DNA of 36,585 nucleotides. Source: Rickettsiales bacterium. GTDB lineage: Bacteria; Pseudomonadota; Alphaproteobacteria; Rickettsiales; JABIRX01. The stretch is from the NCBI GenBank assembly GCA_018659145.1, contig JABJNB010000067.1, forward strand, positions 1-36,585, in the 5' to 3' direction. Position 1 is the first letter of the stretch; each line of letters begins with the position of its first letter. The notes under the pieces were generated by a model. The model was given only the letters and a program-made list of their open reading frames with translations. It was not told where the DNA came from and ran no database searches. Positions 8,413-16,440 of this stretch are shown piece after piece. A program made the position numbers and the translations under genes.

Positions 8413-10941
8413 ATGGAAAAAGGAGAGTTTGTTTTAAGCATAAAAAAGGCCTTTATTGGCCTAGCAAAGTTTGATAAGTTTCAAACTCTACCTAATTATA
8501 GGGGAGAGCGTCCTTCAGAGTATTATGATTTTAAATATGTAACGGAGTTAGACTCAGAAAAGCATCCAGTTTATATTGATACACCGCAAAAAAAATCTAT
8601 GGATAGAGTCTTGGACATATTAGAATTATGTTCAAGATTCATTACTGATTTTGATGTAGCAGGCTTTGAGTCTGTCGATGACATAAAGAGTGTCACAGAT
8701 CTTGAAGATAGAGTATATGAAGTAATCTGGAAACATGTGAAGAGCCAAGATAATTCTAAAACTCTTGCAGATGAATTAAAGTCTGAACCAGCTACAGTGT
8801 TGTTAAAGTCTAGCAATAGACAAGCTATGGTTCAAAGGCGAGAAGTCTATATTTTATTTTACTTGGTAAAAGACCATTGCCCAGATTCTTCATTAAAGTC
8901 AAAATTTCATTTTGATCGGAAAGGTTTATGGCCGGCTTCTCCAGAGGATCAGCGGGGCGAGGATTTAAGGGTAGACCTTCAGAAGGTTATTGATCATGCT
9001 AAACCTCCAGCACGTGCTGAGGATATTGATCAGGAAGGCAGGCTATCTACAGAAGGGGGAAATGGTAGATCAGGAGTAGTTCCTACAGGAAATTCAGCTA
9101 ACTTTTTATCCTCTACACCGGCGTCAGGTTTTGCTCTGGGAGGATTGGTGTCCACAGCAAGAACTACTGCTAGGCCTGGTTCAGGAGGGTCTGGTAATTC
9201 TCAGTCACATACATCTTCATCATTAGCTCCTAGCCCCAGAATTGGTGTTGGAGCAGGTAATGCTTCGAGTCCTGTAAGCTTAGGAGGAGGTTCTTCTTCT
9301 TCATCAGATTTATTAGAAAAATTAAGCAGAATTTCTCGCGAAGTAGAGGAGGCTAAAAGTACCGCTGCTCATAATCTTGACGTTCAGAGACAAGCATTTG
9401 ATTCTCAGATGCAGATTGTGACTCGTGAAGCAAAAGCAGGCCAAACTAGAAATGCTCAATTATTACAAGAAGCACAAGCACAACATGCAATTGAGATAAG
9501 AAGGCAATTAGTGGCTCTACAAAGCATATCTGAGGATAATGTTAGAGTTAATGAAGATAAATTAGAAGGTGAGAGGCATAGAAGTCAAAATGCTTTGGAA
9601 GAGGAAATGCGTAAAACTGCAGAGGCTCTATCTAAAGGAGCTACTGAAGCAAATACTGCCTTAGCTAAATCTGTAGATGAATATAGAAGAGAATTCCAAG
9701 CTACTATAGCTCAAATGCAGGGTGAGCAAGCAGGAGTTCTTCAAGCAGTAGAGCAGAAAGGACAGGAGGATCTGGCTGGTGCGGAACGGAATAGAGCTGC
9801 TGCAGAGAAGCACTTTGCTCAACAGATTCAAGCTTTAGGAAAAGATGGTAATGCAAAGGCTGAGGAAGCCAGATCTCAGCAGGAAGAATTAACAAGACAA
9901 ATACGGGCTTTAGAGGCATCTATTACTCATCTTTCAGATCCAGCAGTAGGAGCCGCAGCAAATCCTGCTCCAACGCGAATCTTGTCACCAAGTCTAACTC
10001 CATCTACATCTCCTAATATAGCTTTTGATGTTAAAGCTGTGCTAAAGGCGCAAAAAGATAAGTTTAATGAAGATGGTTTTCTAAAAGATTTATCTCAGAT
10101 AATTGGAGCGCTAAATAAAAATCATACTAAAGCAGATTTATATACATTATTCAGTGAAGTATATGAGCAGGGTTTAAAAGCAACGGACCGAGATTATAGT
10201 TTGGTGTTTGAACGTGTAAAGCATAGTGCCAAAGCTTCTCGCAAGTTTATTGAACAATTTGTTATATTGCATGTTCAAAAGGATGAAGCGTTGGATGATA
10301 TATTTGGCTTTATTCAAAAATTCCAATCTAATGCTGAATTCTATACTGATTTACTTGATCATGCTGTAAGTTGCAGTATGAATCGTGGTGATTATTCGCA
10401 AGTGGCGCTGGATCATAAAGAGTTATTCCTTGGTTATTTTAAAGAGGCAGAACGTGGTGGTAATATAAGCGGGGCTATGCCAGCTTATAATGCGATTCAT
10501 CAAGAGGAGCGCGTAAAATTTGATAAATTCTTTGAAAAAAGATCGCCAGATGCTTTCGATAAATTCCAAAATGGTAGTAATCTTCATAATTCTAGAAGTA
10601 CATCTTCTAGGATTGGTAAGTCTAGAGATGAATCTTTCTCAGATAATAAGCCTAAAATAGATCAGTCTTATGATGTTCCTGTACCGCAAACAAGAGAAAA
10701 TAAAGGTGCTTATATAGAGAAACCAAGAGTGATATCTACCAAAGAAGCCGCCGCTGTATCCATTATGACAGCGAGTTCAATATCATTAATAGTATTGGTA
10801 ACAGCAGCCACAACCCTTGCGACAGCCGGAGCTGGAATAATAGCTTTAGCTGCTGTAGCTGCAGCATGTAAAGGTTATAATTATAGCGCTGAGAGTACCA
10901 TCCAAAAACAATCTGTTGGGTCTATTGGTATTAGTAAGTAA
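8413..10941 (+). CDS. Coiled-coil protein with C-terminal hydrophobic segment
   Basis: An 842-residue protein beginning 24 bp after its neighbour, probably in the same transcript; no strong ribosome site is visible. Residues 1 to about 205 are a mixed helical domain. Residues about 210-300 are disordered Ser/Gly/Thr/Pro, similar in flavour to the first protein of the cluster. Residues about 300-505 are a long Gln/Glu/Ala-rich coiled coil. A Pro/Ser linker follows, then a helical domain at about 535-690. Residues about 785-822 form an uncharged Ala/Gly/Ile/Leu-rich stretch (SISLIVLVTAATTLATAG, then IIALAAVAAACKGY), long enough for one membrane pass or a tight hairpin, leaving a tail of about 20 residues. 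That fits a tail-anchored or membrane-inserting protein. Family not recognised. Confidence 0.85.
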   Translation: MEKGEFVLSIKKAFIGLAKFDKFQTLPNYRGERPSEYYDFKYVTELDSEKHPVYIDTPQKKSMDRVLDILELCSRFITDFDVAGFESVDDIKSVTDLEDRVYEVIWKHVKSQDNSKTLADELKSEPATVLLKSSNRQAMVQRREVYILFYLVKDHCPDSSLKSKFHFDRKGLWPASPEDQRGEDLRVDLQKVIDHAKPPARAEDIDQEGRLSTEGGNGRSGVVPTGNSANFLSSTPASGFALGGLVSTARTTARPGSGGSGNSQSHTSSSLAPSPRIGVGAGNASSPVSLGGGSSSSSDLLEKLSRISREVEEAKSTAAHNLDVQRQAFDSQMQIVTREAKAGQTRNAQLLQEAQAQHAIEIRRQLVALQSISEDNVRVNEDKLEGERHRSQNALEEEMRKTAEALSKGATEANTALAKSVDEYRREFQATIAQMQGEQAGVLQAVEQKGQEDLAGAERNRAAAEKHFAQQIQALGKDGNAKAEEARSQQEELTRQIRALEASITHLSDPAVGAAANPAPTRILSPSLTPSTSPNIAFDVKAVLKAQKDKFNEDGFLKDLSQIIGALNKNHTKADLYTLFSEVYEQGLKATDRDYSLVFERVKHSAKASRKFIEQFVILHVQKDEALDDIFGFIQKFQSNAEFYTDLLDHAVSCSMNRGDYSQVALDHKELFLGYFKEAERGGNISGAMPAYNAIHQEERVKFDKFFEKRSPDAFDKFQNGSNLHNSRSTSSRIGKSRDESFSDNKPKIDQSYDVPVPQTRENKGAYIEKPRVISTKEAAAVSIMTASSISLIVLVTAATTLATAGAGIIALAAVAAACKGYNYSAESTIQKQSVGSIGISK

Positions 10942-11006
10942 TTTATATACAGCTTGTAGGAGCGAACCTATCAGCTTGTGTCGGAATATGTTTTTTCACT
11001 TCAATA

Positions 11007-12014
11007 TTAATCAGATAAGCCTTTTTTTAACGACTTAACTTCGCTTTCCATATATTTTATAAAATGTTTTTCTGCTTTGGATAATTCATTTTCTACTCTG
11101 GCCTTATATTTACTATATTCGATATTGGCTTTTGCTAAAGCTTGTTTATGGCTTATTTTGCCTGAATTTTCTAGGATGTCATTACCTGATATTTTGATAA
11201 ATTCATCAAGCTTACCAATCCAATCATTCATATGCATAGCTTGACGATTCAAAGCCTGTATTTCAGCTAATTCTAAATAACCATTTACCATACGATTAAG
11301 CATTTCTAACTCAGCTTCTTTTAGATAATTCTTAGCTATTTCTGTTTCCTGCTTAGTTGGTTTTTGACCTTTGAAGCTTGTTAAACCTGCATTTTCTTTA
11401 GCAGCATCTATACGCTTATAAATAACTTCGGCCGCGGTATTACCATGCGCAGCAAAGTGCATCTTGTTTTGCACAATTTGAAAAAACTCTACCGACATCT
11501 CTGACTTTGGATCATAATCAATGCTGGTTGCATAGATATCTAGAACCTTACGCCAGAAAACTTTTTCTGATGATCGTATATCACGAATTCTAGCCAGCAA
11601 TTCATCAAAATATGCTCCACCTCCTGCCTGCTTTAAAGCTTCATCATTCATCGTAAAGCCTTTGACCAAATATTCTTTCAATCTTGATGTAGCCCATTGC
11701 CTAAACTTGGTTCCTTGCAAGCTCTTAACTCGGTATCCTACTGAGATTATTACATCTAGATTATAAAAATTAGTCGGCTTTGTAGAAAAATCGGAATTTC
11801 CGATTTTTCTCATAGAATCATCTCTGGCTAGCTCTGCCTCAGCATAAATATTTAAAATATGCTCATTTATTGTAGAGCGTGATTTCTGAAATAAATCTGC
11901 CATTTGGTCTATAGTTAGCCAAACAGTCTCATTCTCGAGAAAAGTTTCAATCTTAGTAACCCCATCCTCACTTTGGTAAATTAGAATATTTGAATTTTGG
12001 ATATGATTTGTCAT
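11007..12014 (-). CDS. rhuM: RhuM-family protein
   Basis: A 335-residue protein matching the RhuM family, first noted in a Salmonella pathogenicity island and widespread on mobile islands; its biochemical role is not established. The N-terminal part has the family pattern VWLTIDQMADLF.KSRSTINEH, probably a helix-turn-helix, followed by FYNLDVIISVGYRVKS and FRQWATSRLKEYL. The middle holds FFQIVQNKMHFAAHG and the C-terminal third is helical and charged. Length agrees with full-size family members, so it appears intact. It stands alone on this strand between the coiled-coil cluster and trmB and is probably laterally acquired. Its promoter seems to begin in an adjacent palindromic repeat. The family name is secure; a role in virulence is not. 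Confidence 0.88.
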   Translation of the reverse strand: MTNHIQNSNILIYQSEDGVTKIETFLENETVWLTIDQMADLFQKSRSTINEHILNIYAEAELARDDSMRKIGNSDFSTKPTNFYNLDVIISVGYRVKSLQGTKFRQWATSRLKEYLVKGFTMNDEALKQAGGGAYFDELLARIRDIRSSEKVFWRKVLDIYATSIDYDPKSEMSVEFFQIVQNKMHFAAHGNTAAEVIYKRIDAAKENAGLTSFKGQKPTKQETEIAKNYLKEAELEMLNRMVNGYLELAEIQALNRQAMHMNDWIGKLDEFIKISGNDILENSGKISHKQALAKANIEYSKYKARVENELSKAEKHFIKYMESEVKSLKKGLSD

Positions 12015-12055
12015 TAGATTTTTCAGTTTCAGATATTAAAATGGTGGTGCGATAT

Positions 12056-12084
12056 TTTATACCAAGTCCCTACAGTAATACCAA
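12056..12084 (-). promoter_or_regulatory. Putative rhuM promoter with -35 inside a repeat
   Basis: Read on the minus strand, TTGGTA (complement of 12079-12084) and TATAAA (complement of 12056-12061) are exactly 17 bp apart. They lie about 40 bp upstream of the rhuM ATG. The -35 hexamer is the outer edge of the palindromic repeat at 12078-12123. Confidence 0.5.
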
Positions 12085-12123
12085 ATTCCATCTTAGAACC
12101 GCTTTTAAGATGGGAATTGGTAT
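12078..12123. repeat. Palindromic repeat, copy 1
   Basis: The ends ATACCAAATTCCATCTTA and TAAGATGGGAATTGGTAT are inverted copies with about one base offset, around a short centre (GAACCGCTTT). The last 36 bases (12089-12124) recur exactly at 12292-12327. It would fold into a long hairpin. No transposase is present, so it is at most a small non-autonomous palindromic element. Confidence 0.75.
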
Positions 12124-12198
12124 AAGCTCTATTATTATCTCAATCTTTTGTTAAAGCCACAAACATCTTGTGAATATTATCCTCGCTATCCATCTGTA

Positions 12199-12327
12199 AT
12201 ACCAAATCCCATTTTTGTGATTTGGTATGAGGATTTGCCCGAGAGGCAAATCCTCCGCGGAGCGTAAGGCATGCGCGGCCTTAGAGTGTCCCATCTTAGA
12301 ACCGCTTTTAAGATGGGAATTGGTATA
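12199..12327. repeat. Composite palindromic element, copy 2
   Basis: The outer ends are ATACCAA (12199) and TTGGTAT (ending 12326), as in copy 1, but the interior is larger and holds three hairpins. They are ATACCAAATC/GATTTGGTAT (12199-12208 with 12219-12228, perfect), GGATTTGCC/GGCAAATCC (12231-12239 with 12245-12253, perfect), and CATCTTA/TAAGATG in the 36-bp segment shared with copy 1. A CCGCGGAGCGTAAG stretch near 12254 resembles CCGCGTAGCGTAAG near 15750. Together with copy 1 it fills most of the rhuM-trmB gap (12015-12380), where no gene is visible. Confidence 0.75.
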
Positions 12328-12380
12328 ATTTTATATTAAGACGCAGTCTGGCTATGAGACATGCTGTGAAACTTCCTCCC

Positions 12381-13052
12381 TTATGTTAATGTAAAATCAA
12401 AGAAGAATTTCATGTCGGTTTTGGCTTTGCGGTAATATTTGGTTATGACATATTCGGGGAATGCTGTATGGAGGTCTTCGGGTGATTTGCTGTTCCAGAT
12501 AAGGTCTGGCCTGTTAATTAAATGAGCGATGATCCAACTAGCGTAATCATAATGATCTGTAGCTATTTTTAAGCGACCATTTGCTTTTAATTTGGCTGTA
12601 AATATATCCAAATTCTCATTTCGGATAATACGCCTTTTATTATGTCTGGCTTTAGGCCAAGGATCTGGAAATAAAATATATATCGTGCTAAAGATATTAT
12701 CTGGCATTTTATCTAATAATAAAAACACATCATCATTTAAGATAAATATGTTGGTTAAGCCGGATTGTTCAATTTTATCAACTAGCTGCAGAGCGCCCAT
12801 TTCAAATGGCTCGCAGCCAATAAAAATCTCATCTGGGTTCTCTTGCGCTACAGAAAATAGAAATTCACCAGAACCAAAACCAATCTCTAAATTAATGGTT
12901 TTGTTGCTTTCTAATATTTGTTTGATAGTTAAATCATTAATTGCAAGCTTTGGTAAAATCTCATCTTTAAGAAATTTTTTTCGAGATGATAATTTTCTTG
13001 TTCCTCTTTTGGTAAAGCTAGCTATTTTATGTGCGGTATTTTGTGAGTTCAC
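12381..13052 (-). CDS. trmB: tRNA (guanine-N7)-methyltransferase
   Basis: A 223-residue SAM-dependent enzyme that makes 7-methylguanosine at position 46 in the tRNA variable loop. The N-terminal TKRGTRKLSSRK basic stretch is typical. The SAM-binding loop is EIGFGSGEFLF at about residues 56-66, and the family signature LFPDPWPKARHNKRR lies at about 126-140, with ATDHYDYA near 163. Length is normal. The start used is GTG at 13052; there is no nearby ATG that keeps the conserved basic N-terminus. Only 4 bp separate this start from the divergent small gene at 13057, so each promoter must lie within or beside the other's 5' end. Confidence 0.95.
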   Translation of the reverse strand: MNSQNTAHKIASFTKRGTRKLSSRKKFLKDEILPKLAINDLTIKQILESNKTINLEIGFGSGEFLFSVAQENPDEIFIGCEPFEMGALQLVDKIEQSGLTNIFILNDDVFLLLDKMPDNIFSTIYILFPDPWPKARHNKRRIIRNENLDIFTAKLKANGRLKIATDHYDYASWIIAHLINRPDLIWNSKSPEDLHTAFPEYVITKYYRKAKTDMKFFFDFTLT

Positions 13053-13056
13053 TTTT

Positions 13057-13230
13057 ATGAAAAAAAATAATAGTTTAATAATGATATTAGCTCTATGCAG
13101 TCTGATGACTTTGTATATAGGTTATTCTTTTTTTTGGCAAAGAGAAAAAAATAGAGATATAGCAGAAAGTAATAATAAAAGACTAGTGATCCCAATCCAA
13201 CAAATAAAAGATAGTTATAATGAAAAATAA
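13057..13230 (+). CDS. Small single-pass membrane protein
   Basis: A 57-residue peptide: a Lys/Asn start, one hydrophobic helix at about residues 7-27 (LIMILALCSLMTLYIGYSFF) and a charged tail. A longer open frame runs upstream but only as antisense to trmB, so ATG at 13057 is the sensible start. Its last 11 bases overlap rppH, and rppH is followed 4 bp later by proS, which makes it the first gene of a tight three-gene operon. Function unknown. The inner-membrane topology (short N-terminus, basic/acidic C-terminal tail) is predicted only from hydropathy. Confidence 0.65.
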   Translation: MKKNNSLIMILALCSLMTLYIGYSFFWQREKNRDIAESNNKRLVIPIQQIKDSYNEK

Positions 13231-13681
13231 TCCAAGTGATTATAGGGCCGGAGTTGGAGCTGTAATTTTGAATCAAGATGGCGGTATTTTCGCTGGTCTA
13301 AGATTAGAAAAATTTGTAATCAAGGGCTGGCAAATGCCCCAAGGTGGAATTGATGAAGGTGAAGAGCCGGGTGAAGCTTTATACCGAGAAGTATATGAGG
13401 AGACAGGAATTAAAAATATTAAAATTATAGCCCAGACAGATTGGCTTTATTATGATTTGCCTCAGCATATAGCACCTAATTTTTGGGGTGGGAAATATAA
13501 AGGGCAAAGACAAAAATGGTATAAAGTTGAATTTGCTGGAAGCGAAGATGAAATTAACCTAGAGGTTCACGAACCAGAATTCGCTGAATATAAATGGTGC
13601 AACAAAGCTGAGCTGGTTGAGAATATAGTCGATTTTAAAAAAGATTTATATCAAACAGTTTTTAAAGAATTATATATATAG
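13220..13681 (+). CDS. rppH: RNA pyrophosphohydrolase (Nudix)
   Basis: A 153-residue Nudix hydrolase that removes pyrophosphate from 5'-triphosphate mRNA (and in alphaproteobacteria can act on dinucleoside polyphosphates), starting 5'-end-dependent RNA decay in the cytoplasm. The Nudix box is intact at residues 42-64 (GGIDEGEEPGEALYREVYEE followed by TGI), with the metal-binding REVYEE core. Further family features are YRAGVGAVI at the start, KGWQMPQGG before the box, and GQRQKWY near residue 94. It overlaps the 57-aa gene by 11 bp and is followed by proS after 4 bp. Length is close to the usual rickettsial form. Confidence 0.94.
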   Translation: MKNNPSDYRAGVGAVILNQDGGIFAGLRLEKFVIKGWQMPQGGIDEGEEPGEALYREVYEETGIKNIKIIAQTDWLYYDLPQHIAPNFWGGKYKGQRQKWYKVEFAGSEDEINLEVHEPEFAEYKWCNKAELVENIVDFKKDLYQTVFKELYI

Positions 13682-13685
13682 GGAT

Positions 13686-14948
13686 ATGTTATTATCACAA
13701 AGTTTTTTACCCACATTAAAAGAAAACCCGCGCGAAGCAGAGATTATCTCGCATAAGCTAATGCTACGCTCTGGGATGATTAGCAAAACCGCCTCAGGGA
13801 TTTATAGTTTCTTGCCGCTTGGCATGCGTGTTTTGCGTAAGATAGAAAATATTATTAGAGCCGAGCATCAAAAAATTGCTATCGAAGAATTATTGATGCC
13901 AATCATGCAACCTGCATCATTATGGCAAGAATCAGGACGTTATGATAGTTATGGGAGCGAAATGATGAGGGTTAAAGACCGTCATAATAAAGATTTTCTC
14001 TTTGGCCCAACTAATGAAGAGGTTATGACCGATATCATCCGCAAGCATATTAGTTCATATAAAGACTTACCAAAGCATTTGTTTCAAATTCAATGGAAGT
14101 TCAGAGATGAAGTCAGGCCAAGATTTGGAGTTATGCGCTCACGTGAGTTTTTAATGAAGGATGCTTATTCTTTTGATATTGATGAAGCTTCAGCCCGCCT
14201 AACTTATAAGAAATATTTTAAATTATACTTAAATATTTTCCAAAAATTTGGAGTTGTTGCAATTCCAGTTCGAGCAGATAATGGCGCTATTGGTGGTGAC
14301 CTCTCACATGAATTTCAGATATTGGCTGATACGGGTGAGAGTGAAGTGTTTTGTGACAAAAGGCTAATTGATGATATTTCTGGTGGTAGTGATGATTTTG
14401 AAAAATTAACCAGCTATTATCAAGCCGCAGATGAGATGCATGATAAAACTAAAGATTATGATTTTGAATTAATATCTAAACGTGGAATCGAAGTAGGTCA
14501 GATATTTAACTTTGGTAATAAGTATAGTCGGGCCCTAGAATGTAGTGTTAATGATGCTGAAGGTAAGAAGATATATCCACAAATGGGTTCATATGGAATT
14601 GGAGTATCGCGCTTAATAGCTGCGATAATTGAAAGTTCTCATGATGCAAATGGCATTATCTGGCCAGAATCAATAGCACCATTTAATGTCGTGATAATTA
14701 ATCTTGGATCCAAAGATGAACTATGCCAAACTAAGGCTATGGAGCTATATAACCGCCTGATAGATCGAGGATTGGATGTGTTGTTAGATGATAAACATGA
14801 TCAAGCAGGGAGTAAGTTTTCTAGAGCTGATCTAATTGGTATCCCAACCCAAATAGTCATTGGTCCCAGAGGTATTAAAAATAATAAATTAGAAGTTAAA
14901 AACCGTAAAACCGGCGAAAAACAAGAAGCAGACTTCGATAGTTATTAA
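13686..14948 (+). CDS. proS: Prolyl-tRNA synthetase, short form
   Basis: A 420-residue class II aminoacyl-tRNA synthetase that attaches proline to tRNA-Pro. It is the compact bacterial type without the inserted editing domain, as in many alphaproteobacteria. Motif 1 lies around SGIYSFLPLGMRVLRKIE, motif 2 at about residues 138-160 (FRDEVRPRFGVMRSREF), and motif 3 around residue 300 (GSYGIGVSRLIAAI). A C-terminal anticodon-binding domain follows (INLGSKDE.., VLLDDKHDQAGSKF, IGIPTQIVIG). Start ATG at 13686 lies 4 bp after rppH in the same operon. It is convergent with the HAD gene. Confidence 0.97.
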   Translation: MLLSQSFLPTLKENPREAEIISHKLMLRSGMISKTASGIYSFLPLGMRVLRKIENIIRAEHQKIAIEELLMPIMQPASLWQESGRYDSYGSEMMRVKDRHNKDFLFGPTNEEVMTDIIRKHISSYKDLPKHLFQIQWKFRDEVRPRFGVMRSREFLMKDAYSFDIDEASARLTYKKYFKLYLNIFQKFGVVAIPVRADNGAIGGDLSHEFQILADTGESEVFCDKRLIDDISGGSDDFEKLTSYYQAADEMHDKTKDYDFELISKRGIEVGQIFNFGNKYSRALECSVNDAEGKKIYPQMGSYGIGVSRLIAAIIESSHDANGIIWPESIAPFNVVIINLGSKDELCQTKAMELYNRLIDRGLDVLLDDKHDQAGSKFSRADLIGIPTQIVIGPRGIKNNKLEVKNRKTGEKQEADFDSY

Positions 14949-15053
14949 TTTCGCATGTGTTCGCCCAGAGTCACGCCAAAAATTCAATGATTGATATGGA
15001 TGAAAGTTTCCGGGCGACCATACGAAATATTACGCAGCTTCGCAATTACGTAT

Positions 15054-15704
15054 TTACAATAATTCTTCAAAAGAGGAAATCTTAATAATCTGATCGGATT
15101 CTGGCATTGGGCGGTTGGTTTTTTTATAGGAATCGCCATATAATATGCCTGTGCAATTACAATTAAGTGCGCAATGCATATCAATTTCACTATCACCAAT
15201 AAACCAACTATTTTGATCTAAGATAATATTGCTATCTTTAAGTGCATAATCAACAGGTTGCCTGTGTGGCTTGTCATATTCAGTATCTTTGGAACCAATA
15301 ATTGCCTCAAAATATTGATCGTAATTTATATACTTAGCTTCATATCTCAGAGATTCACCTAATTTATTACTTACGACAAATAAAGGAATGCCTTGATTTT
15401 TGGCTGAGAGGATAAGCTCTTTGGCGTATGGGTTTAAAATAATATTATTATCTCGCTGGATATGATAATGTTTAACATAGGATTTGAGCATTTGATCTGC
15501 TTTATCTTTAAATAACAATGGAAATGCTTCGCGCATTGGCATACCAAAAGTGCGACTGCGATATTGCTCCAAATATGACTGCATGCCATACTCCTCTAAC
15601 ATTTGGCGCATTGCCGCTTCAATCAGAGGCCATGTATCAGCTAAAGTATTATCCCAATCAAATATGATTGCATTTGGTGTGTGGTCTTTGAGATTTAGAG
15701 TCAT
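15054..15704 (-). CDS. HAD-superfamily phosphatase, phosphoglycolate-phosphatase-like
   Basis: A 216-residue HAD hydrolase. Motif I is FDWDNTLADT, with the nucleophile and acid/base aspartates at about residues 16 and 18. Motif II is the Ser in VVSNK, motif III the Lys in YDKPHRQP, and motif IV the Asp pair in IGDSEIDM. A helical cap (residues about 20-90) places it in the Gph/PGP-like subgroup, which hydrolyses small phosphate esters; the natural substrate cannot be read from the sequence. It stands alone, convergent with proS across a 105-bp gap. Confidence 0.85.
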   Translation of the reverse strand: MTLNLKDHTPNAIIFDWDNTLADTWPLIEAAMRQMLEEYGMQSYLEQYRSRTFGMPMREAFPLLFKDKADQMLKSYVKHYHIQRDNNIILNPYAKELILSAKNQGIPLFVVSNKLGESLRYEAKYINYDQYFEAIIGSKDTEYDKPHRQPVDYALKDSNIILDQNSWFIGDSEIDMHCALNCNCTGILYGDSYKKTNRPMPESDQIIKISSFEELL

Positions 15705-15784
15705 AATATTAATTTATTAAATTTTGAACCTATGGTGGGAGCCATTGGTTCCGCGTAGCGTAAGACTGTGCGGCGTTTTCGCAC

Positions 15785-15814
15785 TATAAAATAAAATCGT
15801 AATTTTATTTTATA
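15785..15814. terminator. Perfect 13-bp AT-only hairpin
   Basis: TATAAAATAAAAT and ATTTTATTTTATA are perfect inverted copies around a CGTA loop. It lies just downstream of the small membrane protein gene (minus-strand stop at 15826) and upstream of the HAD gene. It could end the former's transcript, but the stem contains no G or C, so it is weak as a classical terminator. Confidence 0.4.
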
Positions 15815-15825
15815 ATATTAATTGG

Positions 15826-16059
15826 TTATTTCTCTATATGCTCATATTCCACTACGAGATAATCATTTGAGGATTTATTATTACTAGGAGGCTGTTTCCA
15901 TTTTTTAATTTTCTTATAAACTATAGATATAACAAACCCAACTACGATAAGCCAAAAGAAAAAATTAATTAAGAATATTGTAATAACCAGCGAGCCAATC
16001 AGTGATACTACAAGAAGCAATATTTGTATTAAGGAGAGTTTTTGTAAAATTTTTAACAT
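15826..16059 (-). CDS. Small two-helix membrane protein
   Basis: A 77-residue protein with two adjoining hydrophobic stretches (about residues 10-30 and 32-48), then a basic KKIKKWK segment and a polar tail ending YLVVEYEHIEK. The positive-inside rule puts the tail in the cytoplasm. The AT-rich but non-random composition, ATG start and isolated hairpin after the stop support a real gene. It sits between the HAD gene and a repeat-rich spacer, with no functional hint. Family not recognised. Confidence 0.55.
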   Translation of the reverse strand: MLKILQKLSLIQILLLVVSLIGSLVITIFLINFFFWLIVVGFVISIVYKKIKKWKQPPSNNKSSNDYLVVEYEHIEK

Positions 16060-16119
16060 GTAGAAAAGATAGTTATTATAATTTATTTTTCAAGTAGCAG
16101 AGATAATATTGTTGGTATG

Positions 16120-16174
16120 CCCCCTTCCGGATCTTGGCTTAGGCCAACCACCGACTTCCCCTCGAGGGGGAAGT
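16120..16174. repeat. 55-bp direct repeat, copy 1
   Basis: The 55 bases here recur exactly at 16333-16387. The unit begins CCCCCTTCCGGATCTTGGC and ends in a near-perfect palindrome centred on TCGA (ACTTCCCC.../...GGGGGAAGT). It is markedly GC-richer than the flanks. A partial inverted copy (CCGGAAGGGGG) lies at about 16267. No CDS is called in 16060-16490; an open frame at 16109-16306 is made of these repeats. Confidence 0.85.
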
Positions 16175-16332
16175 AAAAAGAAAGAGGAGTCTTACTTACC
16201 TAAGCTAAATAACAATGAGGAGTCTTACTTCCCCCCTGAGGGGAAGTCGGAGAAGACGCAGTCTGATCCGGAAGGGGGTAGTGAGAGCAGTGAATCCTTT
16301 TTTTAGATAAGGAAGTTGCAGAAATCTAGTGA

Positions 16333-16387
16333 CCCCCTTCCGGATCTTGGCTTAGGCCAACCACCGACTTCCCCTCGAGGGGGAAGT
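16333..16387. repeat. 55-bp direct repeat, copy 2
   Basis: This is an exact second copy of the unit at 16120-16174, followed as in copy 1 by AGAAAGAGGAGTCTTACTT and then another CCCC.CGAGGGGGAAGT palindrome. The AGGAGTCTTACTTCC stretch occurs three times in the 16175-16425 interval, so the spacer looks like an expanding repeat cluster. Confidence 0.85.
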
Positions 16388-16440
16388 CGGAAGAAAGAGG
16401 AGTCTTACTTCCCCCCGAGGGGGAAGTAAGAAGAAGGAAA

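Noticed and set aside
1..10941. Phage tail tape-measure or autotransporter cluster
   Set aside because: No capsid, tail, integrase or beta-barrel C-terminus is present, and no signal peptides are seen; the idea is unsupported.
12592..13056. Upstream part of a 212-codon plus-strand frame
   Set aside because: It is antisense to the conserved core of trmB; only the last 57 codons, beyond trmB, are kept as a gene.
16109..16306. 65-aa plus-strand open frame
   Set aside because: It is built from the 55-bp repeat and AGGAGTCTTACTT units, with biased Lys/Glu/Ser runs and no conserved-looking start; the repeats explain it.
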